DNA of 24,043 nucleotides from an uncultured Clostridium sp. (GCA_900543325.1 UQQU01000051.1:1-24043), one strand, 5' to 3'. Shown: positions 16,101 to 23,284, counted from the stretch's first letter. Program-made: numbers and translations. The notes: generated by a model not told the origin, from the letters alone.

Positions 16101-16638
16101 TGCTATAGGATATGATTTATACTGTAGAATGTTAGAAGATACTGTTAAGTTAATCAAAGGTGAAATAGAGCAAGAGCCTATTGAAACTACTGTTGATATA
16201 AAAATGGATGCATATATTCCATCTTCATATATTGAAGATGAAATACAAAAAATAGAGGTTTATAAGAAGATAGCAGCAATTGAAAATATGGATGATTATA
16301 CTGAGATAAAAGAAGAATTAGAGGATAGATACTCTAGTATTCCAGAAGCCGTTTATAATTTAATGGATATAGCATATATTAAGAGTTTAGCTAAGATACT
16401 TTTAATTGAAGAGATAAAAGAAAATCAAAAAGAAATAAGATTTAAATTCCAGAAAGGATTTAAAAATGTTAATAAAGTATATAGGGTCCTTTTAAGTAAA
16501 TATAAAGATAATGTAGTTTTATATTTTGGAGAAACGCCATTTTTTGCTGTAAGAATTAACACTATAAAGAGAGAGGAAATGTTGAATTTTTATAAAGAGC
16601 TTCTTAAGGAATTAATTGAAAATTCACGTAAAAAATAG
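13114..16638 (+). CDS. mfd: Transcription-repair coupling factor
   Basis: An ATP-driven translocase that displaces RNA polymerase stalled at DNA lesions and recruits UvrA. The 1174 residues are full length. The N-terminal UvrB-like module has a Walker-like GLSDSGKS (34-41). The CarD-like polymerase-interacting domain starts near G508 (GDYVVHANHGIGVFKGI). The RecG-like motor has GDVGYGKTE (K662), box II DEEQRFGV (D757) and SATPIPRTLHMSL, followed by a C-terminal regulatory domain. I chose ATG 13114 because GGAAGGTGAT (13101-13110) sits just ahead. An in-frame ATG at 13099 has only a weak SD and would place that SD inside the gene. Co-transcribed with pth. Confidence 0.96.
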   Translation: MRLQGLLQPLQENDKFITAINSIKNKRFPINISGLSDSGKSYIIDGIFNEIDNSLVIVTHNEIEAKNLYEDLNLYSTNVYFLPIREVVFYNVDAISGDLRWARLKVIKEILNNKNKKIIVTSIDAMTALYTPREKYLNYSIIIKKGDEVDLKEISKKLIECGYERVEVVEGKGEFSFRGGILDVFPPIAVYPYRIELFGDEIDSIRTFNIESQRSIEKVEVVEIFPAKEVIVDEEAKKSANDKIISELDSIIEKSNKKNNEQVDKIRGIVNKNLEMLNETSTFETIDSYLPFFYKEMESFFDYLEGYTFVIDDLKRCQGKIESIYYEFNENYLAFLQRGDILPSQNKLLIDKEELLIRLEKSDVITLNTFDTRADILFPLTSIELNQITSNNYNGQLDLLIEDIKSRKAKGFRTLILAGTRTRGERLVKTLRDRDVESVYKDEIDNIELGQAVVTFGNLIKGFEYPDLKVCVISDKEVFGEAKKSLPKKSNKKKGVGKITSFAELKPGDYVVHANHGIGVFKGIKQIDIAGNTRDYLDIVYDKGDKLYVPVDQLDLVQKYIGSEGKTPKINKLGGNEWQKAKAKVRKSINEIAEDLVKLYAARAALKGYKYSKDTEWQRQFEDEFPYEETPDQLSSLEEIKHDMESDKPMDRLLCGDVGYGKTEVAIRAAFKAVMDGKQVAFLVPTTILAEQHYKNLKKRFSDFPVKIDMISRFRTAKQQKTTLQALKEGNVDILIGTHRLVSKDIAFKDLGLLIVDEEQRFGVAQKEKIKSLKKNVDVLTLSATPIPRTLHMSLTGVRDISVIETPPEERYPIQTYVVEQNDQLVRDAILREVGRDGQVYFVYNRVESIQSIANYIRELVPECKVGVIHGQMTEKELEAEMINFMKKEYDVLVCTTIIETGIDIPNVNTMIVNNADKMGLSQLYQLRGRVGRSNKIAYAYFMYTKDKVLTEVAEKRLKALKDFTELGSGFKIAMRDLEIRGAGNMMGSSQHGHMAAIGYDLYCRMLEDTVKLIKGEIEQEPIETTVDIKMDAYIPSSYIEDEIQKIEVYKKIAAIENMDDYTEIKEELEDRYSSIPEAVYNLMDIAYIKSLAKILLIEEIKENQKEIRFKFQKGFKNVNKVYRVLLSKYKDNVVLYFGETPFFAVRINTIKREEMLNFYKELLKELIENSRKK

Positions 16639-16648
16639 ACAGTAAAAT

Positions 16649-16677
16649 TTGAATAAAAAGGGTATTACTGATATACT
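16649..16677 (+). promoter_or_regulatory. Promoter of the PrsA-like gene
   Basis: TTGAAT (16649-16654), 17-nt spacer, TATACT (16672-16677). The transcript start is expected near 16684, about 40 nt before the TTG start. No terminator is seen after mfd, so read-through is also possible. Confidence 0.6.
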
Positions 16678-16722
16678 AATTTATGTAACAAATTATTATT
16701 TAAGTAAAGTGAGGGAAATAAA

Positions 16723-17736
16723 TTGAGAAAAATAAAAAATATAGTAATAGCTGCAGCTATTACTACAATGGCTTTTTCAATAACAGGATGTAAAATGATA
16801 GAAAAAACTCCAGAGGCTATACAAAAAACAGTTTTGGCAAAAGTTGGAGGAGATAAAATTACTATGGCTGATGTTAATAGTGAATTACAAGCTGATATAG
16901 ACTATTTAACAGAAACATATGGTGAAGATTATGAAAATAATATTGATGATAGCTTAAAAGAACAATTAAAAAAAGCTAGAAAGCAAGTATTAGAACAATT
17001 AGTTAATGATGAAGTATTAATAACTAAGGGTACAGAGCTTGGATATATCCCATCAGATGAAGAATTATCAACTGCTATAGAAGAAGAAAAAGCTAAGTTT
17101 ACAGAAGCATATGGTGGAGAAGAGGGATTAAAAGAAGCCCTAGAATATTATGGTATGTCAGATGAAAAGTTTGATTCATTTATAGAAAATTTAGTTAAAA
17201 CTGACAAAGTTAAAGAAGCGATGATAAAAGATGTAACTGTAAGTGATGAAGAAATTGAGCAATATTATAATGATAATATTGATAAATATACAGTTAAAGC
17301 TGGAGCAAATGCTAAGCATATCTTATTTGAAACTGAGGAAGAAGCACAAGATGCTAAAAATAAAATCGACTCAGGAGAAACTACTTTTGAAGATTTATAT
17401 TCACAATATGAAGCTAATAAATCATCAGGAACAAAACCTTTATCAGAAGATTTAGGATATGTTGAAAATGAGCAAGAAGGCTATGATACAGATTTCTTAG
17501 CTGGATTCAAAACTTTAAAAGAAGGTGAAGTTTCAGCACCAGTTAAAAGTTCATTTGGTTACCATATAATTAAAGTTGAAGGTGTTCAAACAGAAGATAA
17601 GGTAACTCCACTTGATGATGTTAAAGATAGTATAAAATCTACTTTATTAAGTGAAAAACAAGAGGAAGTATATAATTCAACATTAGAAGAATGGAAAAAA
17701 GACTTAAATGTTAAGTTATATGAAGATAGATTATAA
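16723..17736 (+). CDS. prsA: PrsA-type foldase lipoprotein (parvulin peptidyl-prolyl isomerase)
   Basis: An extracytoplasmic chaperone/isomerase, anchored to the outer face of the membrane, that helps fold exported proteins. The 337 residues begin with a lipoprotein signal peptide (basic MRKIKN, hydrophobic 7-19) and lipobox ITGC with modified C23. An acidic SurA-like helical region follows (about 35-185). The parvulin domain (about 190-285) has ANAKHILF, EDLGYV and SSFGYHIIKVEG. The start is TTG 16723, preceded by GTGAGGG (16709-16715). The next in-frame Met would remove the signal peptide's charged end. Own promoter and a strong terminator make it monocistronic. Confidence 0.9.
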   Translation: MRKIKNIVIAAAITTMAFSITGCKMIEKTPEAIQKTVLAKVGGDKITMADVNSELQADIDYLTETYGEDYENNIDDSLKEQLKKARKQVLEQLVNDEVLITKGTELGYIPSDEELSTAIEEEKAKFTEAYGGEEGLKEALEYYGMSDEKFDSFIENLVKTDKVKEAMIKDVTVSDEEIEQYYNDNIDKYTVKAGANAKHILFETEEEAQDAKNKIDSGETTFEDLYSQYEANKSSGTKPLSEDLGYVENEQEGYDTDFLAGFKTLKEGEVSAPVKSSFGYHIIKVEGVQTEDKVTPLDDVKDSIKSTLLSEKQEEVYNSTLEEWKKDLNVKLYEDRL

Positions 17737-17741
17737 TTTTT

Positions 17742-17786
17742 AATAAAAGGTTAAGCAAAATTTAAAGTTTTGCTTAACCTTTTATT
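17742..17786 (+). terminator. Terminator after prsA
   Basis: A 19-bp stem: TAAAAGGTTAAGCAAAA (17744-17760) with its complement (17768-17784), extended by two A-T pairs, with a 7-nt loop and a T-rich tail. Confidence 0.9.
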
Positions 17787-17871
17787 TATATTTAAAAATT
17801 TTTTTGCTTTATTGCCATAGACTTCAAAGAATTCCTCAATAAATAGTAAAGGATAAATATTGGGTATATGT

Positions 17872-17900
17872 GTATAAAATTTCTAATAGTTCAAATAATA
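17872..17900 (+). promoter_or_regulatory. Candidate sigma-F/sigma-G promoter of spoVT
   Basis: GTATA (17872-17876), 17-nt spacer, AATAATA (17894-17900, one mismatch to CATAATA). Forespore sigma-G drives spoVT in Bacillus. The match is by eye in an AT-rich setting, so it stays tentative. Confidence 0.35.
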
Positions 17901-17947
17901 ATACTGCAGTTAATTATATAAACTAATTAAGGAGGTAACTCATAATA

Positions 17948-18496
17948 ATGAAAGCAACAGGAATAGTTAGACGTATTGATGATTTAGGAAGAGTAGTTAT
18001 ACCAAAAGAAATAAGAAGAACTTTAAGAATTAGGGAAGGGGATCCATTAGAAATATTTACAGATAGAGAAGGTGGGGTAATATTAAAAAAATATTCTCCT
18101 ATTGGAGAATTAACAGATTTCTCTAAGGAGTATGCTGAAAGCTTACAACAATCAATTGGTCATATTGTTTTAATTGCGGACAAAGATGCTTTTATATCTG
18201 TAAGTGGAGCAACAAAAAAAGATTATTTTGAAAGAAAAATAAGCTCCGAATTAGAAGCAATTATGGATGGTAGAAAAGCTTCTATAATAACAGAAGAAAG
18301 CAAAACAATTCCGCTACATAATGATGAGGACCATGGAGAATATACAAGCCAAGTAATAGCTCCAATAATAACAGAGGGAGATGCTATTGGGGCAGTACTT
18401 ATTGTTTCAAAGGAATCTGGAGAAAAATTTGGTGATTTACAATTAAAATTAGCAGAAACTGCAGCAGCTTTCCTAGGAAAGCAAATGGAACAATAA
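17948..18496 (+). CDS. spoVT: Stage V sporulation protein T
   Basis: An AbrB-family transcription factor that tunes forespore sigma-G-dependent genes. The 182 residues begin with the swapped-hairpin DNA-binding domain (1-50), MKATGIVRRIDDLGRVVIPKEIRRTLRIREGDPLEIF being almost invariant in the family. A GAF-like domain (about 56-180) follows. ATG at 17948 has AAGGAGG (17929-17935) 12 nt upstream. The spacing is a little long, but the protein start matches homologues. The gene follows the prsA terminator and has a candidate forespore promoter. It precedes the flippase gene, as spoVT precedes yabM in Bacillus. Confidence 0.96.
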   Translation: MKATGIVRRIDDLGRVVIPKEIRRTLRIREGDPLEIFTDREGGVILKKYSPIGELTDFSKEYAESLQQSIGHIVLIADKDAFISVSGATKKDYFERKISSELEAIMDGRKASIITEESKTIPLHNDEDHGEYTSQVIAPIITEGDAIGAVLIVSKESGEKFGDLQLKLAETAAAFLGKQMEQ

Positions 18497-18513
18497 GTTA
18501 TTAAATGTATATT

Positions 18514-18541
18514 ACAATATTTGAAAAATAAACATAGAATA
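18514..18541 (+). promoter_or_regulatory. Candidate mother-cell (sigma-E/K type) promoter of the flippase
   Basis: CATAGAATA (18533-18541) fits the CATANNNTA -10 of sigma-E/K promoters. AC lies 17 nt upstream (18514-18515), as for sigma-K. A good sigma-E -35 at the right spacing is not seen. The start would fall near 18548, right at the beginning of the leader hairpin. Confidence 0.3.
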
Positions 18542-18549
18542 TATGTAAT

Positions 18550-18609
18550 AATACCTCTAAGCTTTAAATAAAAATTAGTAGTAGTTAGTAATTTAAGTTT
18601 GGAGGTATT
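18550..18609 (+). promoter_or_regulatory. Leader hairpin sequestering the flippase Shine-Dalgarno
   Basis: ATACCTCTAAGCTTTAAAT (18551-18569) pairs with ATTTAAGTTTGGAGGTAT (18591-18608). There are 18 pairs, two of them G-U, one bulged T at 18565, and one further A-T pair outside (18550/18609). The loop is 21 nt (18570-18590). The right arm contains the SD GGAGGT (18601-18606) and the left arm its anti-SD ACCTC. The ATG lies at 18612. The fold would hide the SD, suggesting translational control. Confidence 0.65.
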
Positions 18610-18611
18610 TT

Positions 18612-20141
18612 ATGAAGAAACAATCTCTTATAAAGGGAAGTTTGGTTCTAGGATTAGCAGGAATGGTGGCAAAAGTATTAGGATTTTTCTTTAGGTGGCC
18701 ATTAATTATGCTAATAGGTGATGAGGGAATAGGGTATTATCAATTATCCTATCCTTTATATATGTTTTTTGTTGCTATGGCAAGTGGAGTACCTGTTGCA
18801 GTTTCGAAAATGATTTCAGAAAAAAATGCAATGGGTGATATTGAAGGTGGTTATGAAGTTGTTAAGGAATCATCTTATTTAATGATGACATTAGGTATTG
18901 GAACATCTTTAATATTATTCTTTTTTGCAAAGCCTATAATTAATTTTTTGAAATGGGATATGAAATCATATTATGCATTAATAGGAATATCTTTCGCACC
19001 TATGATGGTTTCTTTCGTTAATGTATTTAGAGGCTTTTTTCAAGGATTACAAAATATGACTCCATCAGGAACGTCGCAAATATTAGAACAAATAGGTAGA
19101 GTAGTAATTGGAGTTGGACTAGCTTATATACTTTTACCAAAGGGAATAGAGTATTCGGCAGGTGGAGCTGCATTTGGAGCTGCTGGTGGTGCGATGATAG
19201 CATGTATATATTTATGGATTAAATATATAAAAGTAAGAAAAGAGATGGGTATTAAAAAGATAAAAACCAATACAGATATATTAAATGAAATATTGAAAAT
19301 GGCAATTCCTATTTCTTTAGGAGCTACAGTTGGAACTATAATGAATTTAATAGACTCTATTGTAGTTCCTCAAAAGCTAATAGAATCTGGAGTTACCAAT
19401 GCTACGGCATTATATGGACAACTTACAGGTAAGGCTGCTGTGTTAGTAAATATACCATTAACATTATCCATGGCTATATGTACATCATTAATTCCAATAA
19501 TTTCAGAGCATTATATACTAAACAGAAAAGAAGAAATGCAAAGCAAAATAAATATAGCAATGAAATTATCAGCTGTAATAGCATTACCATGTACCTTAGG
19601 AATGTTTTGTTTAGCAGGTCCAATAATGAAATTGGTGTTTTTTGATAAATATGAAGGGATAGAAATATTAAGATATCTGTCTATATCAATTCCTTTTGTA
19701 ATAACAACTCAAACAACTACATCTATATTACAAGCAACTAACCATTATATAAGACCAGTTATTAACTTGATAATAGGATGTATTATAAAGGTTGTTTTGA
19801 CAATGGTTTTAGTTCCTATACCAAGAATAAATATTTTTGGTGCTGTAATAGCAAGTGTTTCTGCATATATTGTAGTTACTATATTAAATCTTATAGCACT
19901 TAGAAGAAAAACTAAATGTAAAATAAGTATATATGATTCTTTTGTAAAACCAGGTTATGCTTCTGTTGCAATGATAGTTGTAGTTTTATTTAGCTATAAT
20001 TTTATTATGGAAAGGTTAGATAGTAATAGTATTTCTTGCTTATTATCAATATTTATGGGTATTATTATATATATGATAGCTATTTTAATCTTTAAAGTAT
20101 TTGAAGTTGATGAAATAAAGAATAGATTAGCAAGAAAATGA
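18612..20141 (+). CDS. yabM: SpoVB/YabM-type polysaccharide (lipid-linked precursor) flippase
   Basis: A 509-residue integral membrane protein of the MATE/MOP flippase superfamily, polysaccharide-transporter branch (SpoVB, YabM, Wzx, MurJ relatives). It is likely to move lipid-linked wall or spore-cortex precursors across the membrane. The N-terminus KGSLVLGLAGMVAKVLGFFFRWPL, the motif GYYQLSYPLYMFFVAMASGVPVAVSKMISE and about 12-14 hydrophobic segments are typical. ATG at 18612 follows GGAGGT (18601-18606), which lies in the leader hairpin. The symbol is given by position (spoVT, then this gene, then the MazG gene, as in Bacillus). It could equally be annotated as spoVB, and function in sporulation is not proven. 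Confidence 0.85.
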   Translation: MKKQSLIKGSLVLGLAGMVAKVLGFFFRWPLIMLIGDEGIGYYQLSYPLYMFFVAMASGVPVAVSKMISEKNAMGDIEGGYEVVKESSYLMMTLGIGTSLILFFFAKPIINFLKWDMKSYYALIGISFAPMMVSFVNVFRGFFQGLQNMTPSGTSQILEQIGRVVIGVGLAYILLPKGIEYSAGGAAFGAAGGAMIACIYLWIKYIKVRKEMGIKKIKTNTDILNEILKMAIPISLGATVGTIMNLIDSIVVPQKLIESGVTNATALYGQLTGKAAVLVNIPLTLSMAICTSLIPIISEHYILNRKEEMQSKINIAMKLSAVIALPCTLGMFCLAGPIMKLVFFDKYEGIEILRYLSISIPFVITTQTTTSILQATNHYIRPVINLIIGCIIKVVLTMVLVPIPRINIFGAVIASVSAYIVVTILNLIALRRKTKCKISIYDSFVKPGYASVAMIVVVLFSYNFIMERLDSNSISCLLSIFMGIIIYMIAILIFKVFEVDEIKNRLARK

Positions 20142-20158
20142 TGTAAGGAGAGTACTAT

Positions 20159-21607
20159 ATGATAAAAATAGTTGGATTAGGACCAGGATCGCCAGATGCA
20201 TTAACTATAGGAGCTGTTGAGGCTTTACAAGAAAGTAAAAACTTATATTTTAGAACGGAGAAGCATCCTACAGTTGATTATTTAAAGAATAGATTAGAAA
20301 CTTTTAAAACTTGTGATAATTATTATGAAGAAGGAAGTAGTTTTGATGAAGTGTATTCTAATATCGCTAGAAGTATGATAGAAGAATATAAAATATCTGG
20401 AGAATTAGTATATGCAGTTCCAGGGCATCCTTTAGTTGCAGAAAGATCAGTTTTAAATTTAATTAATTTATGTAATGAAAACAATATTGAATATAAAATA
20501 TTACCGGCAGTTAGCTTTGTAGATGCTATGATGGATAGATTACAAATAGATCCAATAGAAGGGTTAAAAATTATAGATGCCTTCGATATAAAAAATCAAA
20601 TTTTAGATAAAAGAATTGGAACTATAATAACTCAAGTGTATAATCCGTTAATAGCATCAGAAGTTAAACTTGAATTACTAGAATATTATCATGATGAAAC
20701 TGAAATCTATTATGTTAGAGCTGCAGGAATAGAAGGAGAAGAATCTATAAGAAAAATTCCAATATATGAACTTGATATGCAAGAAGATATAGATTATTTA
20801 ACTTCTGTATATATCCCTAAAGATATAAATAACAAAAAAGATTTCTATGATTTAGTTGATACAATAGAAATTTTAAGAGGTGAAAATGGATGTGCTTGGG
20901 ATAGAGAACAAACTCATGAAAGTATAAAGAATTCACTTTTAGAAGAAGCTTATGAAGTAATTGAGGCTATAGAAGATGATAATATAGATGGATTAATTGA
21001 AGAGTTAGGAGATGTTTTATTACAAGTTGTATTCCATTCAATTATAGGAAAAGAAGATGGATACTTTAACATATCAGATGTAATAGAAGCAATTACTTCT
21101 AAGATGATTTATAGACATCCGCATGTTTTTGGAGATGCAACTGCTAATAATTCAGAAGAAGTATTGGCAAATTGGGATGAATTAAAAAAGAAAGAGAAAA
21201 GTTATGAAACACTTACTGAAGAAATAAACGGAATAGCAAAAACATTACCAGCTTTAACAAAAGCGCATAAAGTGCAAAAGAAAGTTGCCAAAGTAGGGTT
21301 TGATTTTGAAAGTGTGGATGAAGCAGTTAAAAAGATTGAAGAAGAAATAAATGAAGTATTAGATGTATATAAAACCAATAATATGGAAAAAATAATAAAT
21401 GAAGTTGGAGATTTATTATTTGCTTGTGTTAATGTATCTAGATTATTAAATGTAGATGAGGAAGAAGCATTAACCAAATCAACTAAAAAGTTCATAAAAA
21501 GATTTGGCTTTATTGAAGATAATGTATTAAAACAAGGAAAAGATTTAAAAAGTGTTACATTAGATGAAATGAATAGTTTATGGGAAACTTCTAAAAAGTA
21601 CGATTAG
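20159..21607 (+). CDS. mazG: Tetrapyrrole methylase-like / MazG pyrophosphohydrolase fusion (YabN type)
   Basis: A two-domain cytosolic protein of 482 residues. The N-terminal SAM-dependent tetrapyrrole methylase-like domain (about 1-215) has GLGPGSPDALT and VPGHPLVAERS. The C-terminal MazG domains hydrolyse nucleoside triphosphates to monophosphates and are thought to clean the nucleotide pool. The metal motif is E262-E263-A-Y-E266 followed by E282-x-x-D285. A second MazG-like copy follows (about 375-440, EEEINEV and NEVGDLL). The fusion is standard for Firmicutes YabN, and the substrate of the methylase part is unknown. ATG at 20159 follows AAGGAG. It lies 17 nt after the flippase gene, so probably co-transcribed. 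Confidence 0.93.
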   Translation: MIKIVGLGPGSPDALTIGAVEALQESKNLYFRTEKHPTVDYLKNRLETFKTCDNYYEEGSSFDEVYSNIARSMIEEYKISGELVYAVPGHPLVAERSVLNLINLCNENNIEYKILPAVSFVDAMMDRLQIDPIEGLKIIDAFDIKNQILDKRIGTIITQVYNPLIASEVKLELLEYYHDETEIYYVRAAGIEGEESIRKIPIYELDMQEDIDYLTSVYIPKDINNKKDFYDLVDTIEILRGENGCAWDREQTHESIKNSLLEEAYEVIEAIEDDNIDGLIEELGDVLLQVVFHSIIGKEDGYFNISDVIEAITSKMIYRHPHVFGDATANNSEEVLANWDELKKKEKSYETLTEEINGIAKTLPALTKAHKVQKKVAKVGFDFESVDEAVKKIEEEINEVLDVYKTNNMEKIINEVGDLLFACVNVSRLLNVDEEEALTKSTKKFIKRFGFIEDNVLKQGKDLKSVTLDEMNSLWETSKKYD

Positions 21608-21863
21608 TAAAGAAAAAAAGTGAATTTTCTGCAGTAATAGAAGGATTTTTGAAGTTTATGCAGAATATTTTTAAAGAGAATAACAAATTAATGACTATAC
21701 TACAAGAAAAAGTTGTAATAAATATATTTTTATAGAAAAATACCCATATTACTATAGACTACTTTATAAAGTGGATATATAATAAGGTAATGTAGTTATA
21801 GTACATAATTAAAAATAGTTAACTACAATATTTTTAACTGTTTATTTAAGGAGGATGTAAATC
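21608..21863 (+). other. Intergenic leader region upstream of hup
   Basis: 256 nt without a gene. It contains a sigma-H-like promoter (21642-21669) framed by a 7-bp inverted repeat TTCTGCA/TGCAGAA (21627-21633, 21659-21665). A set of competing stems lies at 21750-21827, and TACAAT (21824-21829) is a possible second -10 close to the gene. No clear terminator for the MazG gene is seen. Confidence 0.5.
21642..21669 (+). promoter_or_regulatory. Sigma-H-like promoter upstream of hup
   Basis: AGGATTT (21642-21648), 14-nt spacer, GAATATT (21663-21669), a close match to the sigma-H pattern with the same -35 and spacing as the spoVG promoter in this window. The leader would be about 190 nt long. Confidence 0.6.
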
Positions 21864-22139
21864 GTGAATAAAGCAGAATTAATTACTAGCATGGCTGAAA
21901 AAAGCCAATTAACAAAGAAAGATGCAGAAACAGCTTTAAAGGCATTTATTGATTCAGTTCAAGAAGCTTTAGAAAATGGAGAAAAAGTTCAATTAGTTGG
22001 ATTTGGTACTTTTGAAACTAGAGAAAGAGCAGCTAGAGAAGGAAGAAACCCAAGAACTAAAGAAACTATAAACATTCCAGCTTCAACTGTTCCAGTATTT
22101 AAAGCAGGAAAAGAGTTTAAAGAAAGAGTTAATAAGTAA
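21864..22139 (+). CDS. hup: HU-family DNA-binding protein
   Basis: A small basic histone-like protein that binds and bends DNA in the nucleoid as a dimer. The 91 residues show the helical dimerisation part (MNKAELITSMAEKSQLTKKDAE) and the signature GFGTFETRERAAREGRNPRT (about 46-65). The flexible DNA-binding arm, with NIPASTVPVFKAGK at its base, follows. The start is GTG 21864 after AAGGAGG (21848-21854). It has its own long leader and terminator, so it is expressed independently of the flanking genes. Sigma-H input suggests expression in transition phase. Confidence 0.96.
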   Translation: MNKAELITSMAEKSQLTKKDAETALKAFIDSVQEALENGEKVQLVGFGTFETRERAAREGRNPRTKETINIPASTVPVFKAGKEFKERVNK

Positions 22140-22149
22140 TTATAAATTT

Positions 22150-22174
22150 AAGCCCGAGTTATCTCGGGCTTTTT
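22150..22174 (+). terminator. Terminator after hup
   Basis: AAGCCCGAG (22150-22158) pairs with CTCGGGCTT (22163-22171), loop TTAT, T-run to 22174. It is the most GC-rich terminator stem in the window. Confidence 0.93.
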
Positions 22175-22212
22175 GATACACAAAAATACTTTGAATGTAA
22201 GGGGAAACAGAA

Positions 22213-22473
22213 ATGAGATTAGATAAATACTTAAAAGTTTCAAGAATAATAAAAAGAAGAACAGTTGCAAAAGAAGCTTGTGAAGGTGGAAGAGTATCTA
22301 TTAATGATAAAGTAGCAAAGCCATCAACTGATGTTAAAGAAGGAGATATAATTGAAATTACATTTGCAAATAGAAAATTAAAGGCAAAAATAGTAAACAT
22401 AGCAGAACATGTAAGAAAAGAAAATGCTAAGGAAATGTATGAAATCTTAGAAGGTGTAGAAGACCAAGAATAA
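22213..22473 (+). CDS. rqcP: S4-domain RNA-binding protein RqcP (YabO)
   Basis: An 86-residue Hsp15-like protein with one S4 RNA-binding domain. In Bacillus, RqcP (YabO) works with RqcH on 50S subunits to add poly-alanine tails to stalled nascent chains. The S4 motif MRLDKYLKVSRIIKRRTVAKEACEGGRVSIND (1-32) and KEGDIIEITF are clear. ATG at 22213 follows AAGGGG (22199-22204). It comes straight after the hup terminator. Its 3' end overlaps the candidate promoter for yabP. The gene order hup-yabO-yabP-yabQ-divIC-yabR resembles Bacillus. Confidence 0.9.
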   Translation: MRLDKYLKVSRIIKRRTVAKEACEGGRVSINDKVAKPSTDVKEGDIIEITFANRKLKAKIVNIAEHVRKENAKEMYEILEGVEDQE

Positions 22474-22496
22474 TTTTTTAAAATACTTCATATATT
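22470..22496 (+). promoter_or_regulatory. Candidate sigma-E promoter of yabP-yabQ
   Basis: ATA within GAATAAT (22468-22474), 16-nt spacer, CATATATT (22489-22496), fitting the sigma-E pattern ATA-N16-18-CATANNNT. It overlaps the rqcP stop codon. Bacillus yabP-yabQ is a sigma-E operon, which supports the call. Confidence 0.45.
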
Positions 22497-22525
22497 TAAT
22501 CAAGAAATATATGGAGGAATAGATA

Positions 22526-22819
22526 ATGGAGAAAAAAATAGATAATAAAATTGAGGATAATAGAGGAAGCATTATACTAGAAAATAGAAAGAAGATGACA
22601 TTAACTGGAGTAGAAGAAGTTATTAGTTTTGATGACGAAAAAATATTGCTTAACACCAAATTAGGAGCACTAACAATAAAAGGATTAAATTTAAAAATGA
22701 ATAAATTAGATGTGCAGAATGGCGATGTAATGATAAATGGGGAAATATATTATATTGTCTATAGTGGAAAAGAAATAAAGAAAGAAAAGGAAAGCATAAT
22801 AGGAAGGCTTTTCAAGTAG
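22526..22819 (+). CDS. yabP: Sporulation protein YabP
   Basis: A 97-residue protein of the YabP/YqfC family needed for a normal spore coat and cortex region in Bacillus. The conserved core is RKKMTLTGVEEVISFDDEKILLNTKLGALTIKG (about 21-53), then L-x-V-x-x-GDVMINGEIYYIVY near the C-terminus. The N-terminal 20 residues are charged and variable. ATG at 22526 follows GGAGG (22513-22517). It forms an operon with yabQ, whose ATG lies 9 nt after its stop. Confidence 0.92.
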   Translation: MEKKIDNKIEDNRGSIILENRKKMTLTGVEEVISFDDEKILLNTKLGALTIKGLNLKMNKLDVQNGDVMINGEIYYIVYSGKEIKKEKESIIGRLFK

Positions 22820-22828
22820 GAGGTTATT

Positions 22829-23221
22829 ATGCCATTAGATACTAATATACAATTTAGCATTATATTGTATGCATTATTGGCAGGTATATTAACCGGCTTA
22901 ATGTTTGATTTATATAGAATAATTAGAGGTAGCAAGGTGCCAAAAGCTATAATAGTAATAGAGGATACGTTGTTTTGGGTATTAGCTGCTATGATCATTT
23001 TTGCATTTCTCCTTTACACAAATTATGCATTCTTAGGAGTATATGTTTATACATTCATGTTGATATCCTTAGGATTATATATGAAATTTGTTAGCAATAA
23101 GTGTATAAGATTTGAATTAGAAGTAGTTAATGGAGTAGGTAAAGTGTTTAGAATTATTTTCAAAAATATTATATATCCATTTAAAATTATATTTTACAAT
23201 ATTACTGGGAAAAATAATTAG
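22829..23221 (+). CDS. yabQ: Spore cortex biosynthesis membrane protein YabQ
   Basis: A 130-residue membrane protein. In Bacillus YabQ sits at the forespore outer membrane and is needed for cortex formation. Three or so hydrophobic segments are visible, at about 8-28 (IILYALLAGILTGLMFDLYR), 45-66 and 70-90. A basic amphipathic tail follows (about 95-130). It is shorter than Bacillus YabQ, as usual in clostridia. GGAGGT (22820-22825) lies 3 nt before ATG 22829, directly after the yabP stop. No terminator is visible downstream. Confidence 0.88.
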   Translation: MPLDTNIQFSIILYALLAGILTGLMFDLYRIIRGSKVPKAIIVIEDTLFWVLAAMIIFAFLLYTNYAFLGVYVYTFMLISLGLYMKFVSNKCIRFELEVVNGVGKVFRIIFKNIIYPFKIIFYNITGKNN

Positions 23222-23255
23222 TATAAAAAATATCTTGAATTAAATATGTAGAGTG

Positions 23256-23284
23256 TTTACAATATATTTATAGAATGATATAAA
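23256..23284 (+). promoter_or_regulatory. Possible promoter ahead of divIC
   Basis: TTTACA (23256-23261), 17-nt spacer, TATAAA (23279-23284). The expected start near 23291 would leave the SD-like GAAGGG (23286-23291) outside the transcript, so either the call is wrong or the mRNA is nearly leaderless. Confidence 0.3.
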
